From positions 142,219-206,218 of the forward strand of contig CAUYLG010013905.1 of NCBI GenBank assembly GCA_963573385.1: a stretch of DNA of 64,000 bases. The letters are read 5' to 3'. The stretch comes from Cacajao melanocephalus (lineage: Eukaryota; Chordata; Mammalia; Primates; Pitheciidae). This document shows, one piece after another, positions 1 to 13,615 of the stretch (positions are counted from its first letter, which is position 1; every line of letters starts with the position of its first letter). A program made the translations under genes and the position numbers. The notes below the pieces were generated by a model. The model had not been told where the DNA came from and did no database searches. It was given only the letters and a program-made list of their open reading frames with translations.

Positions 1-159
1 TAAACACAAGCAATGCTGGCAAAGAAGGTCTAGTGGGGCAGCCCTTTGCGTGGCTTCCATTCTACTTAGGCGAAAAAGTAGAATGGAAAGCCTTTTGGTG
101 AACACCTAGTAGTCTCGGCTACACATTCCAAATAGCTCTTATTTCCTTGAGGGTCTGAA

Positions 160-364
160 TGAGTTGTCTAGGACTGCCATGACAAAGTACCATGAACTGG
201 GTGGCCTAAAACAACAGAAATGTGTATTGTCTTACACTCTGGATGCCTGAAATCTGAAATCAAGGTATCTACAGGGCCACACTCCCCCTGAAGAGGCAAT
301 GGAAGGAGCTCTTCTCCAGGCCTCACTCCTAGCTCCTGGGAGCCACAGGTGTTCTGTGGCTTTT
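160..364 (-). mobile_element. MaLR (MLT1-like) LTR, left part
   Basis: On the plus strand this reads as the reverse complement of an MLT1-type LTR 3' half (GGACTGCCATGACAAAGTACC and on). It stops where an Alu begins and appears to continue at 4573-4804. Confidence 0.6.
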
Positions 365-661
365 CTTTTTTTTTTTCCTCCAAGACAGATTATTGCTCTG
401 TCATCCAGGCTGGAGCGCGGTGTTGCGATCTCGGCTCACTGCAACCTCCACCTCCAGGGTTCAAGCAACTGTCCTGCCTCAGCCTCCTGAGTACCTAGGA
501 CTACAGGCGCACACCACCACACCCAGCTAATTTTTGTATTTTTAATAGAGGTGGGGTTTCACTATGTTGGCCAGGCTGGTCTTGAACTCCTGACCTCGTG
601 ATCTGCCTGCCTCAACCTCCCAAAGTGCTGGGATTACAGGCGTGAGCCACCATGCCCGGCC
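365..661 (-). mobile_element. Alu
   Basis: Full-length antisense Alu: oligo-T at the left, GCCCGGCC at the right end. It sits between the MaLR left part and the presumed pseudogene 3' end. Confidence 0.95.
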
Positions 662-1420
662 AACATGTATTTTTGTTTTATATCCAGTTGTCACATTTTC
701 TACATTAAAATATAATCAACTGACTTTCGCCATACCCTGCACCCTGAGAGAAAAAAAGGGAAGAAATTTGCACAATGTGAATGATAGAATGCATGGAGTA
801 GGGAAGTTGCTATTGCACCCAAGTAGTAAGGAACACAGGAACCAAACAGGAGAGAGGGCACAACTGCATAGAAGATAGCGCGGGGCTCGGAGCAGGAAGG
901 AGCAGGAATAAAACTCAAAACTTCTAAATGCCACCACCTGTGCCACCAGATTACCCTGAAAAAGTAGAGGTAGGTCAGAAAGCAGAACCAAATCAGGGAT
1001 TTTCCAAAGGCTGCTTTCTAACAGAGTTTACAATATCCACAAACATAAGAGCTTTTGCTTCTTAACCTTGCCTTCAGCATCTGGTAAACACTTTAGAAAC
1101 TTAAACCACTGTTCACATGTCAGAATGTAGAATGGCTATAGGTTTTTCTTTCTTCTTTTGTTGTACCCCAAGCAACTACTCCATCAACTATTTTGATCAT
1201 GTGATTCCTCTGCATGGAAACTCGGTAAAGGTCACCAAAGACAAAGCCTTTCACTGCTATCAGATAAATATCAGCTGTGCAAAAGTTGCAGGATTCTGTG
1301 TGTTGCTCAGAGAGGGAGAGCTGTAAGACACAGGAATCTCAATGCATATGTACTAAAGAGGAAAAGGAAATTCCTTTTACTCATCTATTTATTGTAAAAG
1401 AAAGAGCATGTAGACAGTCA

Positions 1421-2185
<765 letters not shown>

Positions 2186-2435
2186 TTAGAGACCAAAGCG
2201 TTATAACTCAGAGGCTGATACCCTTGAGGAGGTTGAGAGGTAAGGCCTAAGAGACCCAGATAATGAGGACATTATTAGGTAACGAACTATACCACTAATA
2301 CAAACATCAATAAGAAAACGTCACCTCTATCCCTGCAGCTGCTTTAAGCAAAGCACTGAAGACCCAGGTTTTCTGAATAGAGGATAGTTGAAAGTCTGTT
2401 AGCAGGTTTAAATCACTCAACACTGGCACAGTATG

Positions 2436-4572
2436 TTACCTATTCTTTGTTTTTAATTATACAGTAACACGGTAAACTTCAACACAAAGGTGAGGCTAGG
2501 GGAGTGCTAAAGGAATAAAGAAAACAACCAGTATTTCACAAGTATGTTAAGCAGTGACGAAGCAACAGCCAATGCTTTGCAGAGAGAGACTCAAGGGTAA
2601 AATTTGCTCAGGTGCTGTGATGGTTAATACTGAGTGTCAACTTGATGGGATTGAAGCATGCAAAGTATTGTTCCTGGGTGTGTCTGTGAGGGTGTTGCCA
2701 AAGGATATTAACATTTGAGTTATGCTTGGAGGGGAGACCCACCCTCAATCTGGGTGAGCACCATCTAATCAGCTGCCAACGTGGCTAGGCTAAAAGCAGG
2801 CAGAGGAATGTAGAAGGACTAGACTGGTTTAGTGTTCTAGCCTGTATCTTTCTCCCATGCTGGAGGCTTCCTGCCCTTGAACATCAGACTCCACTTTCTT
2901 CAGCTTTGGGACTCTTGGTCCTTCGACCACAGACTAAAGGCTGTGTTATCAGCTTCCTTACTTTTGAGGTTTGGGGACTTGGATTGGCTTCCTTGCTCCT
3001 CAGCCTACAGATGGCTTATTGTGGGACTTTACCTTGTGATCGTGTGAATCAATACTCCTTAATAAACTACCCTTCATATATATATCTTATTAATTCTGTC
3101 CCTCTGGAGAACCCTGACCAGTATAGGTGCTCTGAGGGGTTCTCTTCAGCATATCTTTGGGGAAGATTCAGAGCAGTTGCCAACCAGTATCTAAAGTCTC
3201 ATCGACAGTGTGATTTTCATGAGGACCATGAGAAATAAAGTTCCTCTCAAATTTCTGCAGAAATTCCAAGTGAATAAGATCATCTGAGCTAAGGGCTTCT
3301 CCAGCTACAGCTTTCATGGCTTGTACATCCTTCCCAATAGCTTGCATATGCTGGTTACATACATCTGCACGATCCCTCCTGGTCATCCCTTCTCCAATAG
3401 CAGACTTCACGAACGGTGATAGTTCAGGCAGCATATTCATAGGTGGGTGAATCTCTCTGTTGTGCAGCTGTCTGTCCACATAGATCTGTCCCACTTAGGG
3501 CAGAGATGGGTGAATGATATCATTGGTAGGCATGGTAAGAGTAGGAAGTTGAGTCATTGAACCATTTCTACCTTTCCCTCGACCAGCATGTTCATATATA
3601 GTGGCTAAATCTGTATAAGTATAACCTGGGAAGCCTCGTCCACCAGGAACCTCTTCTCTGGCTGTAGAAACCTCTTGAAGTGCTTCAGTAGAAGAACTCA
3701 TATCTGTTAGGATAACCAATAAATGCTTCTCACATTGGTATGCCAGAAATTCAGCTGTGGTCAGAGCCGGGTGAGGGATGATAATCCACCCAATAGTTGG
3801 GTCATTAGCCAAGTTCAAAAACAGGCAGATGTCGTCCATTGAGCCATTTTCTTCATCGCCAGATTTGAAGAAACAGGCAGTTTCCATGTTTACATCCCTA
3901 GAAGCAAATACAATTGCAAATTTTTCCTCACTGTAGTCTACATCTTTGGATTTATTTAGCAAACCAGTCTGGCGACAGATTTGAGCTATAATCTTTGTGT
4001 GGTAACCCAGCAGCAGAGAGGAAAAAAATGGTCTGCCCCTGGCAATACTGCTCACACCAACTGTGGGCGAAATGCTGGTCTGAATCATCGCCTCTGGGTA
4101 GATTTGACATTAAGGATTGATTCGCCATCCCGTGATATCAAAGAAATCTTCAACCAGTACAAGAGGACGTCTGTCAATGGGTTTTCCTGAGCCATTGAAT
4201 ACCCAACCAAGCATATCATCAGACACTGGTGCCTGGAGAATATCCCCACTCCCCTGAAATACCTGAACCACTGCCTTGGAGCCACCAACTTCTAGAACTT
4301 GCCCATGTCTCTTTGTGCCATCTAGAAATGTCCAGTGGACAAACTCAGCATATATGGGAAACTTAACATGATCTAAGATCACTAGTGGACCATGGACTCC
4401 TGATACTGTGATGTATGTAAGACGAGGCTGGGAGAGGTAGTTCTGACTAACTGCCAGCACCTGCTCCTGAGGTCCCACCACCAGTGGGCATGGGTAGTGT
4501 GAATGTGGCCCATTCATAACCCCACGCATCGCCTGCAGCGCCATCATCCTCTGTCTTGATGGAGCATTTTCC
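2436..4572 (-). pseudogene. ATP6V1B2P: Processed pseudogene of V-ATPase B2 subunit, broken
   Basis: Reading the minus strand gives an intronless copy of nearly the whole V-type ATPase subunit B, the non-catalytic nucleotide-binding subunit of the V1 sector. Recognisable blocks in order are MALQAMRGV (start, about 4547), [104 protein letters not shown] and [12 protein letters not shown]. The N-terminus and a YSEE segment fit B2 better than B1. It is dead: a stop replaces Gln after the INP motif (about 4108), another stop follows a deletion near 3495, a stop replaces Arg near 3167, one internal block of about 14 residues is deleted, and the original stop is changed to a Trp codon. The final codons are separated from the rest by an inserted LTR (2616-3125). 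The 3' leader-distal part continues left of 2615. The symbol is descriptive only. Confidence 0.93.
2616..3125 (+). mobile_element. HERV-L-type solo LTR (MLT2A-like) inserted in the pseudogene
   Basis: This is a 510-base solo LTR starting TGTGATGGTTAATAC and ending ACCAGTATA, the last bases diverged from the usual CA. It contains an AATAAA signal near 3060. The 5-bp sequence GGTGC sits directly on both sides (2611-2615 and 3126-3130), the target duplication size expected for HERV-L. Pseudogene codons resume on each side, which proves the order of insertion. The family name is from memory of the LTR consensus. Confidence 0.88.
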
Positions 4573-4804
4573 CTGGGTGTCTCCACATTGTCTCCCCTCT
4601 GTATTTGTCTGTTTCTTGTCCAAATTCCCCTTTTTAAATGACATCAGTCACATTATATTAATATTAGGACGCAGCCTGATGACATGATTTTAACTTGATT
4701 GTTTCTGTAAAGACCCTGTTTCCAGTGAAAGTTGCATTCAGACATCCTAGAGGTCAGGACTTCAACACTTCTTTGTGTGTGGGTTGGGGATTCAACTCAT
4801 AACA
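4573..4804 (-). mobile_element. MaLR (MLT1-like) LTR, right part
   Basis: This is the reverse complement of the 5' half of an MLT1-type LTR, ending in TTCAACTCATAACA, which is the LTR start (TGTTATGAG) on the minus strand. It lies directly beyond the 5' end of the pseudogene, in the same orientation as the left part at 160-364. Confidence 0.6.
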
Positions 4805-4818
4805 ATTCAACTCACAAA

Positions 4819-5924
4819 AAGGTCTATTGTCTGCAATCAGCTCTCGGGTGCTGATATCTGTACGCTTTGTAACGGAAGCAAACCTAAGCGAAGAAAGAGA
4901 ATGTACTGGAAGTATATTGGGTGGCTCCTGGAATCAAAATAGAACTTTAACAATCAGAACTTGGGAGAGGCAAAAATTCCTGGACATCTCATTAAGGCCT
5001 GCGTTCCAGATGATTCTGCTTCAATATCTTTCTGGCCAAGTTTCCTTTTTCTCAAGATACAAATTCTTGGAAGAGTCAGTTGGGTTAACCTGTGGTGGAA
5101 CCAGGGCCTGTTTGGGGCACGTGAGTGAAATCAAGTGACTGACAGTCTTGCTAGGGCCTCATGGGGAAGTGGAGGGGCAGTTCTCCAAAAGAAAGTGAGG
5201 GGCAGCTACTAAAAATGGGGGAAGCATGTGTTATGCAGATGAAGCCACAGGTGTTTGCTACACATTGTACTTTGTTTAAGAAAGACTTCCAGCCCAGGCA
5301 GCTGTGTTTCTAAATACTATGGCACTTAAAGGAGCCATTTGGTCACCTGGAAAATGCAGAGTTGTGGGAAAATGCAGTGTCATGTGGTAAAAAGAGCACT
5401 CTTGGTGAAATGAGGAGAGCAGGTTTTGTTTGGCTTTTACAAATATTTGCAGATGGTATAATTCCATCCTGAAAATGGAAGGGAATCAAATGAAAAGCTC
5501 TTGGAAACAAGAAAGTTCAACCAAGTATCAAGTTACTAACTGGAAATCAAAATAATGCCACACAGATCAATTAGAAAGAAAGCATAAAAGAACCAAAGAT
5601 GTTATTCAACTTAGCTACAAAGGCAGCTTGTAAAAGAATACACTCGGAAAGAAGTGCAAAGGGCTTCTATTAAAAGAAAACATTAGATTCTCCTTGGAGG
5701 TGTAAAAGACAAAGGATAGAAAGACTTGAGAGAATAAAGATGTTATTTCTCCCTAGATAAATGGATTAATTCACTGAGAGATTTCAGCTGAACAAACAAA
5801 ATCAATCCTGAGCCAATCAAAATCCTAATTAAGTCTTTTAACTTGAAAATATGAGTCTAAAACTCATAGGAAGAGTCCCCATCCATGGATGTCAGATCCT
5901 CATAGCCAAAAAGCTTCCTCCCCT
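4819..5924. other. Unassigned intergenic or intronic sequence
   Basis: I see no gene, RNA or repeat that I can name here. It is AT-rich, with short open frames only. Confidence 0.5.
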
Positions 5925-6120
5925 GGTTTTGATTTTGGTTCTGTCATTTAATGATCTGTGAGACCTGTGGGGCAAGTAATGTAACCTCTTTGGGCCTTAG
6001 TTTCCTCACCTGTGAAGAGGGATAATCCTATCTCTCTGTTTCACAGAGCTGTAGCAATGATCATGTGAGAGAAAGTATTTGGAAGTGTCTCGTAAACTGT
6101 GAAGCCCATTTCATGCTATA
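5925..6120 (+). repeat. MIR
   Basis: MIR core, visible as a decayed CTGTGAGACCTGTGGGGCAAG followed by CCTTAGTTTCCTCACCTGTG. Confidence 0.7.
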
Positions 6121-6429
6121 GTTGCTATTTTTATTCTTCCACGATGCCAGATAAATAGGAAATATCACAATGCAAAAGGTGTCCATTGCTGTGCAAAAAG
6201 ACAAACACCTCTTATTAAACTCAGATACATGATGATTTGTAAATATTTGATTCCTGCGAAGGAGAGAAAAAAGCTAATATGAGCTGTTTGCTCCACAATC
6301 AGTAAGTGAGGGTTCACTTTCTGGTCATGGAACTGAGCAAAACGCTTATGCCTCCCCTCAACCCCCTCTCCATCCCCAGACTCCCATATTGTCATCTGTA
6401 GAATGCAAGGTTTGGGACTTCAGGGTGTT

Positions 6430-6715
6430 GACAGCATGAACTTTGGAGCCTCTACAGATCTTGGTTCGAAACGTAGTGCCAGCTATTACCTTGGACAACT
6501 TATTCTTTCTTTTCTTGGGTTTCAAAATCCATCAGACAGGCATGATAATAATCTCTATTATTATATCTATTAGTATCTCTCGAAGAGATGATAATAATAT
6601 CTACCTCGTCAATCCTCAAGAAGACTTGAGGGTTAAATGGGATAATAAATACCAAGTGCCTGGAACCTAGTAAAAGCGCAATAAATGTGCATTATAAATA
6701 ATTCACTATCATAAC
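6430..6715 (+). repeat. MIR with an internal AT-rich expansion
   Basis: A MIR head (TTTGGAGCC, TTGGTTCGAA) and tail (AGTGCCTGG, GCAATAAATG) are separated by an ATAATAAT/ATTATTAT-rich insert holding a small perfect hairpin, ATCTCT-CGA-AGAGAT (about 6576-6590). Confidence 0.65.
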
Positions 6716-7089
6716 TACCATCATTATTATTACTCTAAAGGCCTTTACAGCTTTAAAATTCTAGGATAATATGTCAGAGAAAAGCTAAAACAGGGAAGAA
6801 ACAGCAAAGATTTCCTTTATAGGGCTTGAGTCAGTACTTGTGAGGGAGAGATGTTTCTGGAAGATGGCTTGTGTATTGATCATAAGGCCTCATTTAACCT
6901 TGGTGACTCACAACCAGAGCTTGACTGGGCCTGCCATCTTCTGGAAAAAGGGGGGTAGAGGAGGAAGGTACCAGGGGGGGATAGACAGGGGAAAGCTGTG
7001 GCCTGGGGACCACAGTGTATGGTTCCTTGGGGAGTCTAGTCCAAGGTTTTTAACTTTTATAAAATATATGTTAAACTGAGGAAATTCTG

Positions 7090-7411
7090 CAAATAAGTTT
7101 TGAGGTAGGCACCGTTGGTTGCCAAACCAAGGCTATGCTCTTCTCATTCCTTGACGGTGCAACCCTGATAATTGTTCAGGATCAGGCAACTAAATGGCTC
7201 AGGAGAAAACGGTGCAGCCTTAGGACAAGGGGCAGGAGGAAGCCTGATTACTCTGGACAGTGATTGGTTTAGAAATGGGCATGTGATACAATTCTGGCCA
7301 ATGAGATATCAGGGGATGTAAGGCACGTCATCTTTTCCTCATCCTTAAGGAAAGGGGGACTTACCTTATCTCTGGCAGGAACATAAAAGAGCACAACCCT
7401 TGTGGAATGTA
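7090..7411. repeat. Old LTR-like or DNA repeat fragment, unclassified
   Basis: The phrase ATTCTGGCCAATGAGATAT is typical of a common old mammalian interspersed repeat. I cannot name the family safely. Confidence 0.35.
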
Positions 7412-7900
7412 CATTAGTTTCCTATCACTGCTGTAACAAATTACCACAAACTTGGTGACTTAACACAACACGACTTACTCTCTTAAAGTTCTGGGGTTCA
7501 GAAGTCTCCCTGGGCTAGAATGAAGGTGTTGGCAGGGCTGTGCTCCCTCTGAAGGCTCTGGGGAGAATCCACTTTCCTGCCTTTTCTGGCTTCTAGAGTT
7601 TCGTTCCTTGCATTCCTTGGCATATGGCTCCTTCCTCCGTCTTCAAGGCCAGCAACATAGCATCTTCAAATCTCTGTTCTATCTGCATCCTGCCCTCTCC
7701 TCCATGGTAAAATCTCCTTCTGCCTCCCCTTTATAAGGAAACTTGCAATTACATTTAGAGATCACTTAGATAATTCTGGACACTTTCCCCATTTTAATAT
7801 TCTTAATCACATCTGCAAAAAAAATCAGATTTTAACTGCAGCCTCTGACTTCTACCTTCCATTCCAGTGACATAGTATTGAGAACATACTGACTCACACC
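7412..7900 (-). mobile_element. MaLR (MLT1-like) LTR
   Basis: Reverse-complement LTR starting near TTTCCTATCACTGCTGTAAC, with the typical CTTTATAAGG and ACATCTGC segments further on. It is diverged and has no internal region. Confidence 0.6.
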
Positions 7901-8389
7901 GTAAGTAGTTGCAAACTGAAATCGGGTTTCTTCATCTTCCATTGCACTGTCAGTCAGGCTTAAGCTACTTTTCAATTAAACTGATCCAGAAGCTCGAGAG
8001 AGAAGGGAGTAGAAAATGTTTTATTTGAGTAGAAATCATTAATCTAGGCAATAGTTGCACGTATTCTGTAGTATTCATTTGAATCAGGAGGAAAAGAGCA
8101 TCCAAGATTTAAAATAAGTACAAAAAGCATGCAGAATAGAATAATCAAATCACCAAATCAAATAATCAATTGACCCAGTTGTTATGCTGGGATCCTAATG
8201 GACCTCAACGTTAGCCCCACCTGACTCACAAGATTCTGGTAATGGGTCACTGATAAAGCCCAGGTAAAGCAACCTCAACCCACCCCCACAACCAGTGCTA
8301 CCACATCCCGCCAATGCAAGGGAGTCTGACCAGTGAAGGCCATCCATGAAGAGGGGCAGTCTTCAGTTCGTTAGGAGAATATGTATATG

Positions 8390-8580
8390 CTACACAATGG
8401 GAAATTAATAATAACAACTCATATTTGCATAGAAATGAATAAGGTGCTTCCCATTCTCTCCTTTATTTGATCCCAATAAAGGGAGTTAGATAGGACAGAT
8501 GTTATTTTATAAAAGAGGACACCGAGTCTCAGAGAAGTGCTATAAAGTATCCCTGTTAGCCAGTGATAAAGAAGAAAAAA
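8390..8580 (-). repeat. MIR
   Basis: Antisense MIR: AATAATAACAACTCATATTTG at the start, then GAGGACACCGAGTCTCAGAG. Confidence 0.6.
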
Positions 8581-8605
8581 ATTGTTATGACTTCAAGTTA
8601 TTCAC

Positions 8606-8900
<295 letters not shown>

Positions 8901-8903
8901 ACT

Positions 8904-9064
8904 CTTTTTTTTTTTTTTTTTGAGACAGGGTGTCACTCTGTGGTCCAGTCTGGAGTGCAGTGGTTTGGTCTCAGCTCACTGCAACCTCCGTTTCCCTTGT
9001 TCAAGTGATTCTCCTGCCTCAGCCTCCTGAGTAGCTGGGATTATAGGTATGCACCACCATGCCC
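8904..9064 (-). mobile_element. Alu, truncated
   Basis: Antisense Alu keeping only the right-monomer end, cut at ACCACCATGCCC, directly next to the preceding Alu. Confidence 0.9.
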
Positions 9065-9067
9065 AAG

Positions 9068-9215
9068 CCCTTGTCTCTTTTCTTAATCCTCCCTCCCTCT
9101 CTTTCCTCTCCCTCCCTCTCTTTTCCTCCTTTCCCTTCCTTCTCTTGCCTTCCTTCTTTTGTTTTTCTCTCCCCCTCTCCCTTCCCCATCTTGTCTTTCC
9201 TTACTTCCTTCCCTA
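9068..9215. repeat. Pyrimidine-rich low-complexity tract
   Basis: CTTCC/CCTCT-rich tract joined to the truncated Alu. It explains the Pro/Ser-rich reading frame at 9059-9406. Confidence 0.85.
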
Positions 9216-9900
9216 AGCATTTATTGATTCCTACTATGGGTCAAGACCTAGGCTTAAAACTGGGGGTTCGAAAATACACGAGATCTGGTTACTGCTCTGA
9301 AAGAACACAGCAGGGGGAACAGGTGTATCCAGAGCTAAAAATGGATACAATATGGAGGCATTCAGTGGCAATGATGACATTGAACTGGACCTTGAAGGAT
9401 AAGTAACATGACCAAGTAGAGATTATGGAAATGGGAAAGGCATCCTAGGCAAAGGGAACAGAGAGAACAAATGCCTTAGAAAACACACAAGCATAGATTG
9501 TTGGTGGGGTGGGCCAGGGGAGAAGTCCTGGTGTCTGGGAAAGAAGGAGAGCAGGTGAGGCTGGTGCTAGATCAAGGTAGGCCTTGGACGCTGTAATAAG
9601 AAGTTTGGAAGGTGATGAGGGCTGTTGAAGAGTTTCAGGCTGGGAAATAACAGGGTAATATTTCTAAGAAAGATCATTTGGAGGCCATCGTGTAGTGGAT
9701 GATTAGCACGAGATGAGATTGGGGGCACTGAAGCCAGTTAGAAGATTCTTGCAACTGTCTAGATGTAAGATGATAACATAAGTGCTGAGGCAATGGAGAC
9801 GGCGAGGAGGGGCTTATTTCAAAAGATTGAGGAGATAGAATTGACAGGACTTGGCAACAGAGGTGCAGGCAGGATGATGTCTAAGGAGTATAGAAAAAGA
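9216..9900 (-). repeat. L2-like ancient repeat, diverged
   Basis: This starts like the reverse complement of an L2 3' end (AAGCATTTATTGATTCCTAC). It continues with phrases common in that element (AACAGAGAGAACAAATGCCT). Boundaries are approximate. Confidence 0.45.
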
Positions 9901-10261
9901 GATGTAGCCAAACCAGGAAGGATCAATTAATCTTCCCCCAGGGATGAGGAATGGGAAAGGTAGCGTTTGAGCTGGGCTTAAAAGAAGAAGTAGAATTTTG
10001 ACAGTTGGAGCAGGTAGAAAAAGGGCATTGTATGTTCAAAAACCAGCATGAGCTAAGGCAGAGGGGAGCGATAGTTCAAGGACATGCTTGGGGAGCTGGG
10101 AGAAGACTCCTGTGGCCAGTGGTGGATTATGAGTTTGGAAAGGTGGACAGTGGAAAGAGATGAAGCTGGAGGCGCTTCTGGAGGCAGATTTCAAAAGCTC
10201 TTGAATGCCACATATGACAGAGACATTTACTGTTCACCAAATATCTATCCACCTGCTTTCC

Positions 10262-10620
10262 ACATTTCCTAGTCTTTTTGCAGTTGGAGGAACCACGTGA
10301 CTAGTTTCACCGAGGGTCTATAAGCAAAAGCTACACATGTCAGTTCTGGGCTAAAGCATAAAAGAGTGAGCGTGAGCTCTTCCTTAGCTTTCTTGCCTTG
10401 CTGTAATGAACAAGGCAGCCATGTCTTCCAAGTGCAACTTCCATATGATGGCCCCTCCATTATTCTGGAGTCTATGAGTGATTATGTGGAGCACATGCAT
10501 TGGACATGTATCATGAGCAAGAAATCAACTTTTGTTGTATTAAGACACCAGGATTTTGGGGGCTAATTTGTTACTATAATATAACCTAACTTTTCCTAAC
10601 TGATACACCAGGGTAAGAAA
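10262..10620. repeat. Old LTR-like repeat, unclassified
   Basis: The right end (CTTTTGTTGTATTAAGACAC then CTAACTGATACA) is a known interspersed-repeat terminus. The family cannot be named with confidence. Confidence 0.4.
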
Positions 10621-10654
10621 TTCAGAATTTACCCTGGGGGTAGAGAGTAGTTTG

Positions 10655-11021
10655 TCTTAGTCAGCTTGGGGTGCTATAAAAAAGTGCCATGGTTTGGGTG
10701 GCTTATAAATAAAAGACATTTATTTCTCACAGTTCCAGAGGCTGGAAGTCTAAGATCAGGGTGCCAGCATAGTTGGGCTCTGGTGAGAGCCCTCTTCTGG
10801 GTTGCAGACTACCAGCTTCTCATTGTGCCTCATGTGGTGGAAAGAGAGCTAGCTGGGTCTTTAGCCTCTTCTTACAAGGGCACTAATCCCATTCATAAGA
10901 GCTCCACTCTCATAGCTGAATTACCTCCCAAAGTCCCCACTTCTAAATAGTATCATGTTAGGGTTTAGAGTGTCAGCCTACAGATTTTGGTGGGCACAAC
11001 CTTTCAGTCCATTGCATAACC
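10655..11021 (-). mobile_element. MaLR (MLT1-like) LTR
   Basis: Reverse-complement LTR: TTAGTCAGCTTGGGGTGC, CACAGTTCCAGAGGCTGGAA, GGGCACTAATCCCATTC and a right end near TTTCAGTCCATTGC are all recognisable. Confidence 0.75.
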
Positions 11022-12348
11022 TTTGACAGGTTTTAAGCAGGTGAGTAACATCAGATTTGCCAGATAACTGCCATCCAGATTGTCTCAATCCATTTGTAAC
11101 AGTGGTGTCATCAACCATTGTCTCATCTCAGGAGAGTTTGAGCTTGTTCAGTTCGGCTCCCGTTTTTCTTGTTATCCTTCCCTTATCAAGTACAGAGGCC
11201 CAGAGCTTTCTTGTCACCACTGCTCTGGGCCCAGAGCCCCATGCCCCTGCTATAAGCTTCTAGGTTTCGTCCTGGGGCATTATGCAGGTATCAGCAACCT
11301 GGAGTCATGGGACAGGTTCATGTTGAAGTTATATGGTACGACTGGGCATCTCTCCAGCTTGGCAGGCATCAATGTGTTTACCACTGATGGAGTGACATAT
11401 TTACCAGCTGCCCACAGCGGAACAAAGTGTGTAGATGAATTTGGTGCAGGAACAGGCAGTTCTTTCTCTGTTTATGGCTGAGAGATCTGTGACAATGACT
11501 CAGGTCTCACCCTGCTCCTTGGTGCTCAAACAATGTCCCTTGAAGCCCCTCTTTGCTGGTTCCATTCACCTGCTTCCACTGAGCTTCAGTTCCTCTTCCT
11601 TTCTGGTGAACTGCCCCACATCAGCTCCCAGGCTGGCTGGGCTCTTGGGGTAACCCTCCCTTCACTGTCTTCTTCTCTTCCTTTCCTCTGGTCTATTGTT
11701 TTGGAAAAATCCTTCTTTCTCCTTTTTTTGGCTTCCTTAATAGTACTTCCTTCTTTCTCTCTACCAGTTCCTCCATTCTCTCTTTCTTTAACAGAAGACT
11801 TGATGATCTATTAAATCTAGAATCTGGATCATCAGCAATTAAAACAAGCCAAAAAAGAAAAGAAAAAAGATTATTTCCTTTCCCTTAAGTGGTCAGGAGT
11901 GCTCAGCCTTCAAACTGCATGATACAGTTGGGGCAAAAATTGTGGCAGGTAGGCAAAGAAAGGGAAGCAATTATAAAACAGCTCAGCCTTGGTCCTAACA
12001 GAGTTTTAGCCTCCACAGCCTGCTACATGCATAATAGCAAGACTTGCCTTCCCAGAAACAGGATCACCTGCTCTAAACACCTTTGGCTTTCTACCATTTA
12101 CAGAGTCTCTCAGTCCTGAGTTTCATTCTGATTTAGATCCTCTTTCATTTTCTCTCTCCCAAGTTCCTACTCCCCCAAACTTCTGTCTCTGGGGTCCAGC
12201 ACACAGGAGGAAAGAATTACTTAAAAGCAGAGCCTCTTTACCTAAATGGGTCATACTTCACTTTAGGATGGTTTTAACGTTTCTTCTCCAGAGCAGGCTC
12301 TGGTCTTTGGCTTTGCAAAACCAAAAGACCTTTAGAAAGATTTTTCTT
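11022..12348. other. Unassigned sequence with pyrimidine-rich parts
   Basis: I recognise no gene or repeat. The stretch includes a 133-codon open frame (11080-11481) without known motifs, and a CTTCC-rich segment at about 11660-11800. Confidence 0.45.
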
Positions 12349-12695
<347 letters not shown>

Positions 12696-12719
12696 CTAGC
12701 CCTTGTAGCAGTGAGCACA

Positions 12720-12957
12720 CATAGCAATATGTTTGTGTCTCTACTATGTTTTACTTCTATTATTATTATTATTTTGAATAGCTAATACATACACCTAGTT
12801 TAAAATTCAAAAGCAACAAAAGGATATACACAGAAAAATCACCTTTTTGCCCCACCTGCCAGCTACCTAGTATTCTCCCCAGAGGTGACCAGTATTACCA
12901 GTTTCTTATATATCCTTACAAAGTATTTTACATATGTACAAGCAAATACGTACATCT
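12720..12957. mobile_element. L1M 3'-region fragment, left part
   Basis: AT-rich text of the type found in old L1 3' ends (AAAATTCAAAAGCAACAAAA). It continues beyond the next Alu. Confidence 0.5.
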
Positions 12958-13253
12958 TTATTTTTCTTTATTTATTTTTGAGACAGGGTCTCGCTATGTC
13001 ACCCAGGCTAGAGTGCAGTGGCACAACAATCACTGCATCCTCAACTTCCTGGCCTTAAGTGATCCTTCCACCTATTCCCTGGGTATCTGGGACTAGGTGC
13101 ACGCAACCACGCCTGGCCAATTTTTGTATTTTTTGTAGAGGTGGGATATCACTGTGTTTCCCAGGCTGGTCTCAAACTCCTGGCCTCAAGTGATCCTCTT
13201 GCCTCGGTCTCCCAAAGTGCTGAGATTACGGGCATAAGCCACCATGTCTGGCC
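12958..13253 (-). mobile_element. Alu (J-like)
   Basis: Antisense, well-diverged Alu starting TTTTTGAGACAGGGTCTCGC. Confidence 0.93.
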
Positions 13254-13615
13254 CATATATCTATTCTTTCCCCTCTTTTTTTATTTTTAACACACACCCT
13301 GATATTCCGTACATGTAAAACTACAGATATAGCTTGGGAATGCCCCCATTTTACTACATAAAGATTTCCCTATTCTTTGTTTATAATGGAATGGCATTCT
13401 ACTATATGCATGTATCATGATTTATTTAAATAATCCTCTTTTAGTGAACCTTTAGGTGATTTCCGTTATTTTGTTATTGCAAACAATGCTTAGTAACTTG
13501 TAAATATGCCATTTTGCCCATTGGAGTACATATGTAGGGAAAATTCCTGGGGGTGGAACTGCCGGATCAAAGAGAATAGGTGTTCCAGTTGTTCTTGCAT
13601 CAATCTACACTCTTA
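13254..13615. mobile_element. L1M 3'-region fragment, right part
   Basis: The segment TTCCTGGGGGTGGAACTGCC followed by GGATCAAAG is a hallmark of the 3' region of old L1M elements. Confidence 0.6.

Noticed and set aside
2906..3238. Plus-strand open frame of 110 codons
   Set aside because: It lies within the HERV-L-type solo LTR and runs into the pseudogene. LTRs do not encode this as a protein.
3168..4586. Three minus-strand frames read as a working V-ATPase gene
   Set aside because: Stops, deletions and an LTR insertion break it. No introns are present, so it is a dead retrocopy.
6540..6610. ATAATAAT palindrome-like region as a regulatory hairpin
   Set aside because: It is a short simple-repeat expansion within a MIR. 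The perfect arms are only six bases.
9059..9406. Pro/Ser/Phe-rich open frame
   Set aside because: Translation of the CTTCC-rich tract joined to an Alu end.
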